This document shows positions 33,733 through 45,224 of a stretch of 64,000 nt of DNA, in pieces; position 1 is the stretch's first letter, and the number at the start of each line of letters is the position of its first letter. A program made the position numbers and the translations under genes. This stretch comes from Trebouxia sp. TZW2008 (Eukaryota; Chlorophyta; Trebouxiophyceae; Trebouxiales; Trebouxiaceae): NCBI GenBank assembly GCA_002118135.1, contig BDIU01000211.1:248001-312000 (forward strand), read 5' to 3'. The notes under the pieces are model-generated. The model had not been told where the DNA came from and did no database searches. It was given only the letters and a program-made list of their open reading frames with translations.

Positions 33733-36700
33733 TCAAATCTCTTTTGTCACTCGTTGTGCAATGTGAGTCCAACCAGGCCTTCTGACATTGCGTGTTGCCC
33801 AGAGTTCCAGAAATTTACCCTTGCCTGTTGGCAACAAGGTTTCAATTGCCACCAAGGTCTCGTCTGGGATTTCTCGAGCTTGACCTGTGCCATTCCAAAT
33901 CGGAGTGAGCTCATAATGTAGTGACCCTTAAATAGCATTGTAAACAAATGCAGCAATAGTGCATCTTCAATATTCAGCGAGGACCAGATAATGTTATGGT
34001 CCTTTGACAAACAATAGGGCACTACAGTATGTGCTAAAGCCATCAAGCCTCCATGCTGCAATGAAAACAAGAAAATCAAGTTTCAGGGCTATCAGTTGAA
34101 GACAAATACCTGGAGAGGCTCTCACACAGTCAAAAGTGACATCAGGATTTCTCTGGTGCCGTAGCTCAATGTCTTTGCCCTTATCTGCATAGCAAATTTA
34201 CCATTACTTTTGATGCAATGCACAGAACGGGCTAATTGCGATTGACAACTTTGATCGACTCATTTTGACAAATATGCATGCTACTGCCAGCACTAGAGGC
34301 AAAGTAACCTTTGTCAAGTTTGTATGCTGCTTACACATTGTGAAAATTCGCCCTTTGATATTTGCACATGCTGCTGTGTTCACAACAACTATACTGTTTG
34401 CCAGTGTTCAGCTATGATGGTGCAGTCTTGCTTGCATACCTTCTTTCCGAAAGATGAACAGGGTGAGATGTGACTTCTGAGCATAGTCTGAAGGAAGAGT
34501 AAGTATTGTGTTGTTGGCATCCATGTAGATCCATGTCAAGTTCTCAACATACTGGTAGCCCCACTTGTACAGCTGCATCCAACCACAGACGTAATGTCAG
34601 GCATCAACATCACTCTTAGCAAAAGTGCTTTGGCTGGGACGCTTTCTGCATGCCAAAGTGGTGCCTATACATCAGGTTTCACAGCAATGAGCTGAGCCTG
34701 AGGCCTCCTATATGCTGCCCAAGGGTTACAACATTTCAAATGCATAGACTCCTTTTGCAGTCGTGGTTTATCAAGATCATTGTGCATGTCAACCAGTATG
34801 CATAGCGACAGCATTAAGCAATGTTTTATCAGCTGTCCCACAAGCTGTTTTGAAACATGAGACATGTGCCACCCAGCACGATGGCAACATTGCGGCAACC
34901 CATTGCAGTCATATCGTTACTGCACAGTTGACATTACAGGTGAAAGAGCAAAAGCATTGTGACTGCATGACAACGCCCTCAGCTACAGCTGTCAGAGCAC
35001 ACCAAAGGTGCCATGCTCTTCAATGTGTGCTGGACAAACGCTGCATCCTGCAAGGGCATGAGAGCTTCCATAAGTTTAACTGACGCAATTTTGATACTAA
35101 CCTGCTTAATGACAATACTGATGTGTTCCTTTTCAGCCCAGATGAAGACAAATCCTGCTGGGCACAACTTGGGTAGGGGCAGGGCTGCCAGGCGGGGCCC
35201 TGGATCACTGTCAGGACTGGGTGCTGGTACCCCAGTCCAGCCTGCAAGAATACAAGAGACTTCGTGGTGATAGAGCGTTAGTCACGGGGAGGGGCAGGGC
35301 TGCTAGGTGGGGCCCTGGATCACTGTCAGGAGATGGCGCTATTACCCCACTTCAGCCTGCAAGAAGAACAGAGACTTAGTGGTGATAGACGGTTAGTCAT
35401 GGGGGAGGGGCAGGGCTGACAGGTGAGGCCCTGGATCACTGTCAGGAGATGGTGCTATTACCCCACTCCAGCCTGCAAGAAGATGAACAGAGACTTAGTG
35501 ATGACAGAGAATCAGTCACAGGGGAGGGGCAGGGCTACTAGGTAGGACCCTGACTCATACACAGAGCTGCTTGAGCTACAGTCTGATCTGCACGTGCACA
35601 CACGTGAACTCGGCAAATTGCAAACTTTGCCTATTGCAAAACAAGCATCGTTGCAGAAACAAGCATGCACCAGGAAGCAAGGGCATGCTAATGTGCAATT
35701 GGTGACTTTTGTGCAACAAAAAGCCCTTGCAAGGGAAAGCAAAGCAGGCTTGGCCACTTTGCAAATGTTGCTCAACTGATGACTGCTGACTGATGTACTG
35801 AAGACAGGCATCAAAAACATGTGACCCAATGTGCTTCTACAGTCGTTGCCTGCTTGCGAGCGCTGGTTTCACGACATGCAGTTCTACACAGTCTTAGAAG
35901 CTTCTGCATGACACCGTCTCAGCTTGTATAGCAGCGGTCTAAGGCAGAAGCCTTATATGCTCACCTGGATTGATCAGAACAGCTTGAAAGGGCTGCTTCA
36001 AGGTCTTGAAGTCTGCCTCCAAAACATCGTTTTCTTCCATGTAAGAGGTGCCCACATGTTGACCGTTGCTGCTGTCCACATTTTCTGCATCAGATTCCAC
36101 TGCTGTTGCCGGCGGCTGCTGCCGTATGGCCTCAGGCACATAGGGCTTCACCGTACGGCCCCAAGACAGAGGCAGGGGGCTGGGCACCTGCAAGCAGTCA
36201 TCATGATCTTTCAGGCAATCATTGAGCCATGCACAAAAGAGCTTCACTGTGCGACCCCATAAAAGATGCAATGGGCTGGGCACCTGCAAGCAGTCACTAA
36301 GCTCTTGGTTTTTGTATTTGCATATTTGTTTTAAAGCACCCATGTAGTCAATGCTTGCACCATGCCAATCGACCACACACAAGAACATGAGTCTGCTGCT
36401 TTTCTCTGACCTTGACATGATATAGCGCATCCTTGTCTAACACCTTGACCTTGCGGCGTATGAGCGCCTGTGTGGTGGCATTGTAGTGGGTCACAATGTG
36501 CTGACGTGGCTTGGCGTAGCTTCCGCCTGGCTGACGTGGTTGGCCTTTTCCCTTGAGCTTCTTCAGCTTCTTCCAATGCTCAGAATAACTGGCATCATCC
36601 TCATCTGTAACAAGAACTGAAGTTGTTGACTTCTATAAATCTACAGAAAGAGTCATCAGTATGTTCTGCATTGTGTTTGATGAAAACTATATGATGAAAA

Positions 36701-37856
36701 TGTGCTGAACATGCTATTGAATAAAAAAAAATACAATCAGCATCATTAGCATCATCCTCATCTGCACAGCATGACAGTGTGATGTGAAGCTTGAAATCTA
36801 GTCGTAGTTTTGTTGCCACTATGCTTTGACAGTGCTTGCTTGCCAACTTCCTTACAAAAGCTCATTTGCATGGCAAAGAAGTTCCATTCTCCAGGAGCTC
36901 CATGGGAGTCTTGTTGCAGCTGCGTTCACAAAGCTGACCTATGGAGATTCTGCACTGTATCTTGCTTCACTGCTAGGCAAAAGCAGTTCATTGCAAGTGC
37001 AGGAATCAACAGCTAGGGCACTGATTCCTCTCAAAGCTCTAGCTGGCTTGAGCAGCCATATAGAGCTGCAGTGCTTAGACCCATGCCAGACGAAAGATAC
37101 AGTCAGACAGGGCCCAGATTCACAGCTTTGCTGAACGCTCTGCATGAAAGCGCTTGTGCTGGTCATTGCACGCATACACGGTCTGATGGATGCAAGAGCT
37201 GTGCAGATTTCAACGTCAGGGACTTGGAGCATTTGGACGTACGTGTAACTGCCATGACGCAGCAGCCGGGATAGTAGATGGCGCGGGCAAATATGAGTTG
37301 TGAACACATGACAACTGTAAGCTACTGACCTGACCAGAAGCCTCTAAGGTAGTCCCATTCATCTGTATCTGAGATGTCAGAATCGCTGAAGAACTCATCA
37401 TTTTGATGTTCCTCAGTCTCATTTTGCATCAGATTCTGGTTGTTGGCCAAAGCGCTTTTCACATTGAAGATGCTCGTCTGCTTGAAGACTTCCATCAGCT
37501 GAGCATCTGTCAACCCAAGCTCTGCTGTAGCGCTCAATCCCGCCTGGTCTGCTTGCTCTCTGTCTGTATCACTGGCAGCTTCAGAAGTGCTGGCTTCATT
37601 CTGCTTGGCCATCACCTTCGGAGCGCAGCAGATGTTGTGACTGTGAAGTGAGACGATGCCAGCAGTAGTTACTGTGTCGTGAAGAGGTTGACTCAGCTTC
37701 TACCTTGTCCAGCTCCTCAAACTTCTTCATGATCGCTTCAGGAGTCTCGTCTTCCTCCACGTACCCGACATAATGCACAGCACTCGGGGCCGCCGATGCC
37801 TTGGAGCGAGATGAGCATCGACGTTTCGGCCTGCCAGCTCCGCCCCGGGACGCCAT
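33733..37856 (-). CDS. MT-A70 (METTL)-like methyltransferase-fold protein, 8 exons
   Basis: Predicted 451 residues. Exons: 37856-37704, 37615-37330, 36604-36411, 36187-35965, 35241-35102, 34572-34440, 34184-34110, 33884-33733; all phases agree. The N-terminal half is charged and basic-rich (GRPKRRCSSRSK, KKLKKLKGKGQPRQP), which suggests a nuclear protein. From about residue 210 an MT-A70 fold is visible: LPLSWGRTVKPY, FKTLKQPFQAVLINPGW, LCPAGFVFIWAEKE, YKWGYQYVENLTWIY, KSHLTLFIFRK, GKDIELRHQRNPDVTFD, AIETLLPTGKGKFLELWAT and PGWTHI. This family makes N6-methyladenosine in RNA or DNA. The usual catalytic DPPW is replaced here by NPGW, so this may be a non-catalytic partner, as METTL14 is for METTL3. 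A longer N-terminus from 37913 is possible. Confidence 0.82.
35275..36775 (-). repeat. acceptor-edge copies in the MT-A70-like gene
   Basis: Upstream (higher coordinates) of exon 5 lie copies of its first ~70 bases near 35290-35358, 35405-35475 and 35520-35550, sharing GGCCCTGGATCACTGTCAGG on the plus strand. A copy of the exon 4 start lies near 36257-36286 (GGGCTGGGCACCTGCAAGCA). A copy of the exon 3 start (CATCATCCTCATCTGCA) lies near 36750-36766. Confidence 0.85.
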
Positions 37857-37942
37857 GCTTCCGGTGATCAGTGTCTGCTGCCTACGAGTCTCGCCCTGAA
37901 CAATCGCGGGCAACCAGTGCAGCCTTGCAAACTTCCAGTATT
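37857..37942. promoter_or_regulatory. 86-bp divergent promoter region
   Basis: Only 86 bases separate the ATG of the minus-strand MT-A70-like gene from the ATG of the plus-strand ankyrin gene, so the 5' untranslated regions and core promoters must be shared or overlapping. No TATA element is obvious. Confidence 0.6.
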
Positions 37943-39301
37943 ATGTTTGCATCAGGGTTTGGGCGGTTGAGGAGTCAAATGCAGAGCAGCGACAGGTAAA
38001 CGCACTTGATCGCAAAGTGCTGCAGACTGTTGCGCTTGCTGTCCGCGACATGTTTGATGTTGCAGACACAAAGCTATGTATTTTGAGACAGTCAAGGCAA
38101 CGCGTGCTACACATCTCGCAAGGCTCGCGCGCCTTGTGCGCAGCGCTCAGCACTGAGCGACTGAACTGAAACGTCCGTGCGTCTGCCTTCAGCCCCACAA
38201 ATTTCCAATCAGCCCTCAGAGTGGCCCCTGAGTCAGGCCTTGACTTTACCGCGCTTTCAGACCTAGCTGCACAGCAAAGAGTTTTTGCCAAAGACCCTCA
38301 GCTCTGCCCACAGCTTCTCCTTTGCGACAAGCGTGGCAGAGACCTTCCCTGACCAGTGTCAACACTGCAGCCAGTTTGATGTCGGGAGCACAGCGAACGC
38401 CGCCCCGCGGCAGACTTTCAGAAGCTGATCAGGACCGTCTTGCCAACTTATACAAAGGGGGGGCAACAATACAAGAAATGGCAACATAAATTCAGGTCTT
38501 TACCACAACGGCCGCCTACGCTAGCGCCTTCTGACAATGCTGCTAACCTAAAAGTTGGTCTGCATTTCTCAGAGAGGATGGTAGCTGACAAGCTCAAGAA
38601 GGATTTGGGAATTGCCAAGCCTTTTCGGGACAGAAGGAGTCCTCAAGGGACTGTCTACAGCACCCTGAGTCAAGCTGAAGATTCGGATGCTGCCGTGAGT
38701 TCCTGGCGTCAGGCAGCAGTCCTGCCTGTGCAGTGTCTTGAATTGGCTGACGGTGGTGCAGCCACAGTCTGCGCTCCATAAAGCGGCCCGCATTGGTGAC
38801 TGTACCAGCTTGACAAGGCTGTTGGAGGATGGCACGCCTGTTGATGATGTGAGCAATGGCTACACAGCTTTGCACTTTGCAGCAGACAGAGGTCAACTGG
38901 AGGTGCAGTACATAAGCATGCGCAATCATGAGGCTGTGACGCAATGTGCTCTACTCTGTTTTCTACACAATGGCTTCTTTGGCGCAGACGGTGAAGCGCC
39001 TCTTGTCCTATGGAGCAGACACAAGGTTCAGAGACTCTGATGGGCTGGATGCGCTGGACCATGCAACATTGAGTGAACACACAGAGGTATGCTGCTGGTG
39101 ACAAATAGACTTCAGCAGGCATTGTGAACCAGTTTGATATCATTGTCATCTTTGCAACATAGTGATACGCACTTTGAGCTCCACTTGCTGTTGACGTTGG
39201 TAATGCTGTGCGCAACACGGCCATTTGTGTGATGTTTGCCTGCTTGCAAGGCATACTGTTTGGTACAGGTATGTCAGGTGATCAGCGAAGCCAGACTTTG
39301 A
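37943..39301 (+). CDS. ankyrin-repeat protein, 5 exons (~174 aa)
   Basis: Exons: 37943-37995, 38496-38694, 38762-38902, 38988-39086, 39269-39301, with phases 2, 0, 0, 0. The first ~84 residues are polar and unassigned (HFSERMVADKLKKDLGIA). Residues 85-174 form about three ankyrin repeats: SALHKAARIGDCTSLTRLLE, GYTALHFAADRGQLETVKRL, and DGLDALDHATLSEHTEVCQV. Such repeats bind proteins; the partner is unknown. The protein is short and ends just after the third repeat. A different frame around 38379-38480 (MSGAQRTPP...) lies inside intron 1 and is not used in this model. Confidence 0.75.
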
Positions 39302-40229
39302 GGTGCTGCAGAAGCCAATGGCAACACTGACAATTCTGATTGACTTGAAAGCTTTGCTCTGCATCTTCAGACCTAAGCTTCCTGTGTTGTGAAACTTTGA
39401 CAGCAGCGTCAGAGGGTTAAACTATATCTGCCAAAAGATTTTGCCGAACTTCTTGCCAATTGCCAGCGTCTCAGCAGTGATGTGGCTTTCTCTGCTTAGT
39501 ATTGTTTGAAGCATATCTTGCACAGTAAGCTTGTCGTCTGCAAATTGAATGCTTTAGATATGCATCCTCATGACTGATGTAATGCTTGCTATGGACAACG
39601 AATGCATGCGCTTCAAGTGGCAAGTGTCATGGTCCACAGTGACCTATAGCTCGCACCCAAGTCAATGCATGTGCTTGAATGCGACCACACAAACATTATG
39701 GAGTATTATAGTCATTGAATGCGGTACTGCTGCGTTTTCTGTTGAGCCATGATGTTGATTCATGCTGTGTGTTGCCCAATTGCATTCCCTGATCAAGAGC
39801 ATTGAATGCAACTCCAAGTCGGTATGATCTGCAAGGAAGTGGTGCAACACACAACAATCACATCATGGCTTCATTTGTCAAGCCAAGTGTTTTGCAGGTA
39901 CACGTCATTTTCAAAAGGCATTACCTGTGAGTTGGCTTTTTATAGCATGCAACATGTTTCCGACAAAAGCCGCTTGAGGCAACATTTAATGCGGATCACT
40001 CTGCTTGCAGAGCTGGAGGTTATGAGCGGCTGCTGAAGCGTTGAGGACATGCAATGGAATGATTTGACAATGCTGCAATTGCATGCCTTGAGCGCTGGCC
40101 CTTGTAGTGGGATGTGCAACAAACAAGCCCTTTGTTAGCCCTGCTCAGTGAGCTGAATTACACAGTTACATAGTGCATGGTAAGCAAGAGCACATCTAGG
40201 TCTTTGCATCATCCTACAGAGTGAGATTC
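39302..40229. other. no gene seen
   Basis: Convergent 3' flanks of the ankyrin gene (+) and the small hydrophilic-protein gene (-). The short frames have no recognisable product. Confidence 0.45.
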
Positions 40230-40594
40230 TCAAGTTTGTCCAGGGTCGGTCATGAGCTTGTCTGCCTTTGTAGCTTCCACTGCGGGCTGCCCGCCAGCAT
40301 TGCCTGCAGCAGACTTGGCCTGATTTCCAATGGTGCCCTCTCCACCACCAGGCTCACTTGATGTCTTGTCTGAAAGTGACTCTTTCTGCAGTGACATATG
40401 CTGTGTCAGCACGTGCATGCATGCATGTATTGAGTTTGGATGTGTGCTTTCTTCTTCTGCAGGGAAAATGCATGAAAGTGTGACAATAGGTTGGGAAATG
40501 TTACCGTGCCACTGATGATTCTGCTTCCAAGTTTGGCTTGATTGTGGTCTTGGGTTGCTTGAGAGCCTGCCTGCATCTTAGCGCTTCTCTGCAT
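40230..40594 (-). CDS. small hydrophilic, disordered protein (2 exons, ~81 aa)
   Basis: Exons 40594-40505 and 40385-40230, phase 0, with a GTAACA donor and CTGCAG acceptor. The product is almost free of hydrophobic residues and rich in Gly, Ala, Lys, Gln, Ser and Thr (GGGEGTIGNQAKSAAGNAGG). That composition is seen in late-embryogenesis-abundant or CsbD-like stress proteins, but no family motif is certain. The start is uncertain, because TTGATGCAG at 40596-40588 could be an acceptor of a further upstream exon. Confidence 0.45.
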
Positions 40595-41081
40595 CAAGCA
40601 AAAGTGCTGTGTCTTGATATGTCGCGATCGACACTTTACGCTGGATTCGATGCGGATTGAGAATTTGAGCGTACAGCTAGTCCAATGTGACGCATGCATA
40701 TGCACCCCTGCATATGCATCCGAGCGAGTTCTACCTGAAGACCGGTCTTACACCACTAGGGAGCGGCGGTTAACTGAAAAAATCCTTTGACGCGACTTTG
40801 CAAGGCAACTTTGCTGCGCGACGTGTCCGCGAAGCTAACGGTTAGGTCACAACATTCTTGACTGCGTTTGTTGCTTTGAAGTCGGTTTGACCGAAAGTCG
40901 TGAAGTTGACCGGATGCCGCACAGCATAAGTGAGCACAGTGCAATGTTTCGCCATTTTGGTGTATGATATTTTAGCTGGCGTAGTGACCAGCAAGCCCTA
41001 CCATCGCGCGCTTGTCCTTTCACGGTCTGCAAGCCGCACATCGACCTCTGTTATTGGCAGACATCAACTGACATGTAGAGC
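40595..41081. promoter_or_regulatory. divergent intergenic region
   Basis: Between the small hydrophilic-protein gene (-) and the cyclo-ligase gene (+). The minus-strand frames here (e.g. 40847-41041) have no recognisable product. It probably holds both promoters. Confidence 0.4.
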
Positions 41082-41793
41082 ATGACACACAGCTTGCTAC
41101 TGACACGCTGGCTACGATACACGCTGATCGTCCGAAGCAGAGCCTTCAGGTGTAGGCCAGCAGCTTCTGCAGTCCAGTCCAGCCAGATGTCACAGGCTGA
41201 TCAGAAAGCAGACTTGAGGCGCACAGTCAAGGAGAGCCTCAGGAAGCAAGCAACTGATGAGATGGTTCGTGAAAGTAGGTTGTGACGATCTCCATAAGTG
41301 GCAAATCAAGCAGCATTTTGCTGAAAGGTGGTCGCCACAGTGCAACCGAGTCAAGATATGAGCAGCTTTCATTCACAAGGAAAATCACCCATGCAGGCCA
41401 GGCCATCGCGCAGCATGTCTTGCAGCTGCCTGTCTTTCAGAGGGCGACAACTCTTGGCGTGTATCTACACTGTGCTAAGCTGAGAGAGGTAGACACCACA
41501 CTTGTGGTTGCAGCAGCTGTGCAAGCTGGTATGCTGTTGCCTGTGCTGCATGTTGTCAGTTCAATGAATTGGCTTCGTGACGACTGCTTTGGTTCCCAAG
41601 AAGATTGTCCTTACTTCAAACTGTCCTCACTCAGAGGTGCCATCACAGAATGCCATGACTGCTTACCAATTGCATTGTCCTTGCATTGAGAATGTGCCCT
41701 ATATCGAGTGTCCTTATGATGGGTGTTCTTATATTGAGAGATCATTGTACTGCGTTTTGTCAGGGCCCATGTCTTGCTGCATGTCATCAAAAG

Positions 41794-41830
<37 letters not shown>

Positions 41831-44688
41831 ATTGATTTTGCAAGTTGCTGCATCTCAGTAGCGTATGTCTTCAGTTGCATCAACACCAGATGGAGAGATG
41901 CAAAACACGTTGTGCTCTGCACAGCATCTGGCAAATGATGTAGCCTGAGCAACGCGCGACATATGCATTATGATCCCATTGTTCGACCACTGAACTATTC
42001 CGCCTTGGTTTTATCCTTTTTTTTTTCTGGTTTTTGCAAGCAGAACTGCACATGCTTTTGTTGCATTACCTGTGAACAAAAAGCATGCTGTGGTGACAAG
42101 ACATGCCACTCTTGTACAGGATCAGGCAAGCAGTGCTTTGTGCCTTTGGTGGAGGATCAGAATGCAAACATGCGGCTGCTTCATCTAGGTATAATTTGGC
42201 TGCAGCTCATGTCTCCCAGCCAGCTATTGAACTCTGTCAACACTCTATACAAACCGTTCACTGTCAACAGCTGAAAGCAAGCCATTTCTTCCGATGAACT
42301 ACACACTGCAAGCTGTCATTGATTGTCCTCACTACAGTGTCATGAGCAAAGCATAGAAGGCCTGACATGCCATCATGCTGCATAATGCCAGCACAGCATT
42401 GACATCCAAAAGGCTCCTTTTGCCAGTCCAGGCCATGTACAGAATGTCTCCACAGCTGGCACAACACTAGTTATACACAAGCGGTATGGGTGCTTGAAAG
42501 CTGTGATGGGCTGCTGCAAGTCTATGTACAGCATGTCTGCACATTGCAGGATCTAAAGAAAGCGCTTTTATATCTTCGGCAAAGCAGAGTCCACAGACAC
42601 TGTTGAACGCCAAAGTCAATGCATATAGATAAGGCCGCAGCAATTTGTTACAGAGTCAATATCATCTGTGGCTGAGAAAGGACTTGGGCGCTCAAGTATT
42701 TGCTGTGACTAACTTACTCTTTACATGTTACGTCCTTTTTGAGACCCAACAGGGGGGCCACAGGACACCACTCAAACTAATAAGTCTTTGGCGTTTGTCA
42801 TCAAAGCACCCAGAGCTGTTATCCAGATAGATGCTAGTGCTGCGTGACCACTAAACCTCTATGTGGTCCTAGCTCTGATCTGCGCAGCGGTGTCCATGCT
42901 GTGAATGTGCTTCTGGACTGCAGACAATTTGGAGGGGCTGGTGGCGGTGCCGCCTTTCAACATTTTGGAGCCTCAACCAACCTACAAAAATGGGACGCCC
43001 AGAGAGAATGGTAGGCTCTTCTTCTCTTCTTTTCGTATTCTTCTTCTTCTCTTCTTCAGTGCAATGCAATGCAATGCAATGCAATGCAATGCAATCCATG
43101 CACAGTCCTCATTTAGTGGTCTGATCGTGCCTTTTCAATGGTGACTAGTAATCAGTCTCACCACAGTGTCTATACTGCACCTGAGGTTGGTATTCAACAA
43201 ATCCATTCAGCATTGATATGCTTGCAAAAACTCAATCAAGTGATATGACCACATGCAACAATGATGCCTAGCAATGCGTCTCGCAATGCACTGAACTGTA
43301 CTGTAGTACAACACTGACATCACAGGATTGCAACAGGGCACACTGCTTTACACTTGTACATGATGCATATGGTAGGCTCTTTCCTCTACTACAATGCAGT
43401 CATTACATCTCATGATTGATGGCTATCAAGGCGTCGCAAACAATGGCATGCTGTACAAGAGCTCTGCATTGAAGTGATGCTGTCCATATGCTTTGCAGTG
43501 CTGAGCATGCAGCGGCCCCGGAGCTGCATCTCATTATGAGCAAATTGAACCAGTCGTGCAGGGCAGTGACAGTTTCTTTTGCTGTGCAGTGCTGAGCATG
43601 CAGCGGCCTCTGTAGCTGCAACTCATCATTAGCAAAGTGCGTACCAAATCTGCAAGGCACTGACTGTTTCTTCTTCTTCTTTGCAGTGCTGAGCATGCAG
43701 CGGCCCCTGGAGCTGCTGTTGATGCCTGGCCTGGCTTTTGATAGACAAGGCCACAGGCTAGGCAGAGGAGGAGGGTAAGTCAGCTCTGCTACACAGCCAT
43801 CTCTCGATATAACGACTGCATGGGTCACCAAGGAACGTGTCCTTACATCAAATTGCCCTTACTCAGAAGTATCACTGTAGTCAGAGTGCAGTGCTTGGTC
43901 TCTAGTTGCATTGTCCTTACATCAAAAATGTCCTTACATCGACTGTCCTCATATTGAGGGATTGCTGTACTGCTTTGTCAGCTTGTGTAAGCTGTTGGCA
44001 GTAGCCTGAGCATCTGTTTGTATGCGTGATTGCACACATTTGTGCAGCGCTTGATGCCAGCTGACCACCTGTATAGTACTCTATTGTTTTGCAGGTACTA
44101 TGACAATTTCATTAGGAAGTTGATAGAAAGAGCAAAAGCTAATGGCTGGGACCCGCCGCTACTTGGTAAGTTTGCCTGTCTCCAATGTCATTACTTGCCA
44201 GAACAATAATAAATGAATTCTTCTTGCATTGATTGTTATGTGATCTGCATGACAAGGCTGCAAGTGCTCAATGCTGCAGACGATGCTCTGCCGAGCTTTG
44301 TGTGACCGCTCAAGTTTCTGATGTGGCAACAAACATGCCCATTCTTGACATGTTCTACTCGATGTATGATCATCACGACAACAGCATTGTTACTCTCCAC
44401 GCTTCACCGCATGTATCATTGTTGTTGTCACAAGTTCATAGACCAGTCGTGCTGTAGCTGTGTCAGGAATCAGCACCTTGCCAAGCGTGTAGTAGGCCAT
44501 TTTATCTATTACACAGTGTACCAAAAGTGTCTGTGCGTGCAGTTGCACTGGCGTTTGAGGCACAGGTGGTGGATGCAGTGCCAACAGCTTCACATGACAT
44601 TGATGTGGACATTCTTGTCGTAGCGACCAACGTCATCGGATGCTCACAACGAGGCCACACTGCTTTGCTTGAAACATCATTAGTGTAG
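41082..44688 (+). CDS. 5-formyltetrahydrofolate cyclo-ligase, 7 exons
   Basis: Predicted 261 residues. Exons: 41082-41274, 41397-41528, 42120-42188, 42924-43010, 43687-43774, 44095-44165, 44543-44688; phases 1, 1, 1, 1, 2, 1 all match. The enzyme converts 5-formyl-THF with ATP to 5,10-methenyl-THF in one-carbon metabolism. Features in order: a basic N-terminus likely to be a mitochondrial presequence (RWLRYTLIVRSRAFRCRPAA), [92 protein letters not shown] (the substrate/ATP loop, split over exons 5 and 6) and VPTASHDIDVDILV. Length is normal for the family plus a targeting peptide. Two decayed copies of the exon 5 start precede it. Confidence 0.92.
41793..41831 (+). repeat. CTG trinucleotide run
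   Basis: About 12-13 CTG units in intron 2 of the cyclo-ligase gene. Not coding in the spliced model. Confidence 0.95.
43061..43095 (+). repeat. GCAAT pentanucleotide run
   Basis: Seven GCAAT units in intron 4 of the cyclo-ligase gene, after a TTCTTCTTCT-rich stretch. Confidence 0.95.
43495..43635 (+). repeat. acceptor-edge copies of cyclo-ligase exon 5
   Basis: Two decayed copies of GCAGTGCTGAGCATGCAGCG plus following bases lie near 43496 and 43588, upstream of the real exon 5 at 43687. Confidence 0.85.
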
Positions 44689-45224
44689 CCTGACTGCAGC
44701 AACACTTGTTGAGGCATGTCAGATCCATTTTTGCTGTACACTGCAAGTTAGACACATGGTGGCCAATGAATTGGCATCTGACCCGTCATTGCACGCCTAT
44801 ATTGCAGCACGCACAGCATGGTCGCAGTTGTGAGTCATGGCGCTCCTGTGTCAGGGCAGCAAGATATGCCAGTACCGTAGGTGTAGTACACCTGGCACTG
44901 GCATGCTCAAGGTTCTGCGCATGTTGCTTGTGCTGCATACATGGTTCATGGCGGCTGTTCTTGCGTAGTACCACGGCATGGCCAAATTGACATCGAAATC
45001 CAGCCACGCGTATTGCAGCACTTTTCATGATACTTTGATCAGTCAGCAAATTTCAAACAAAGTACCTCGCATTAAGACCTTCTGACCTGTTGTTAGTTCC
45101 GTGTTCTAATCGAAATGTGTAAATGGCTATCTCATCAATGAGTCAGTTCTGTTTTCAATGTACCAACACACGATGGGTCGTACACAATAAACACAACGAT
45201 CAGATGTCAGCACAGAGCAACTGT
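44689..45224. other. no gene seen
   Basis: Convergent 3' flanks of the cyclo-ligase gene (+) and zinc-finger protein 2 (-). Confidence 0.45.

Noticed and set aside
38379..38478. Frame MSGAQRTPPRGRL... with a helix-like LANLYKGGATIQEMAT segment that recalls a transposase HTH
   Set aside because: It ends at a stop after ~33 codons, has no donor, and lies in intron 1 of the ankyrin model, whose phases match without it.
41611..41952. Poly-Gln / poly-Ala frames
   Set aside because: They come from the CTG run in an intron of the cyclo-ligase gene.
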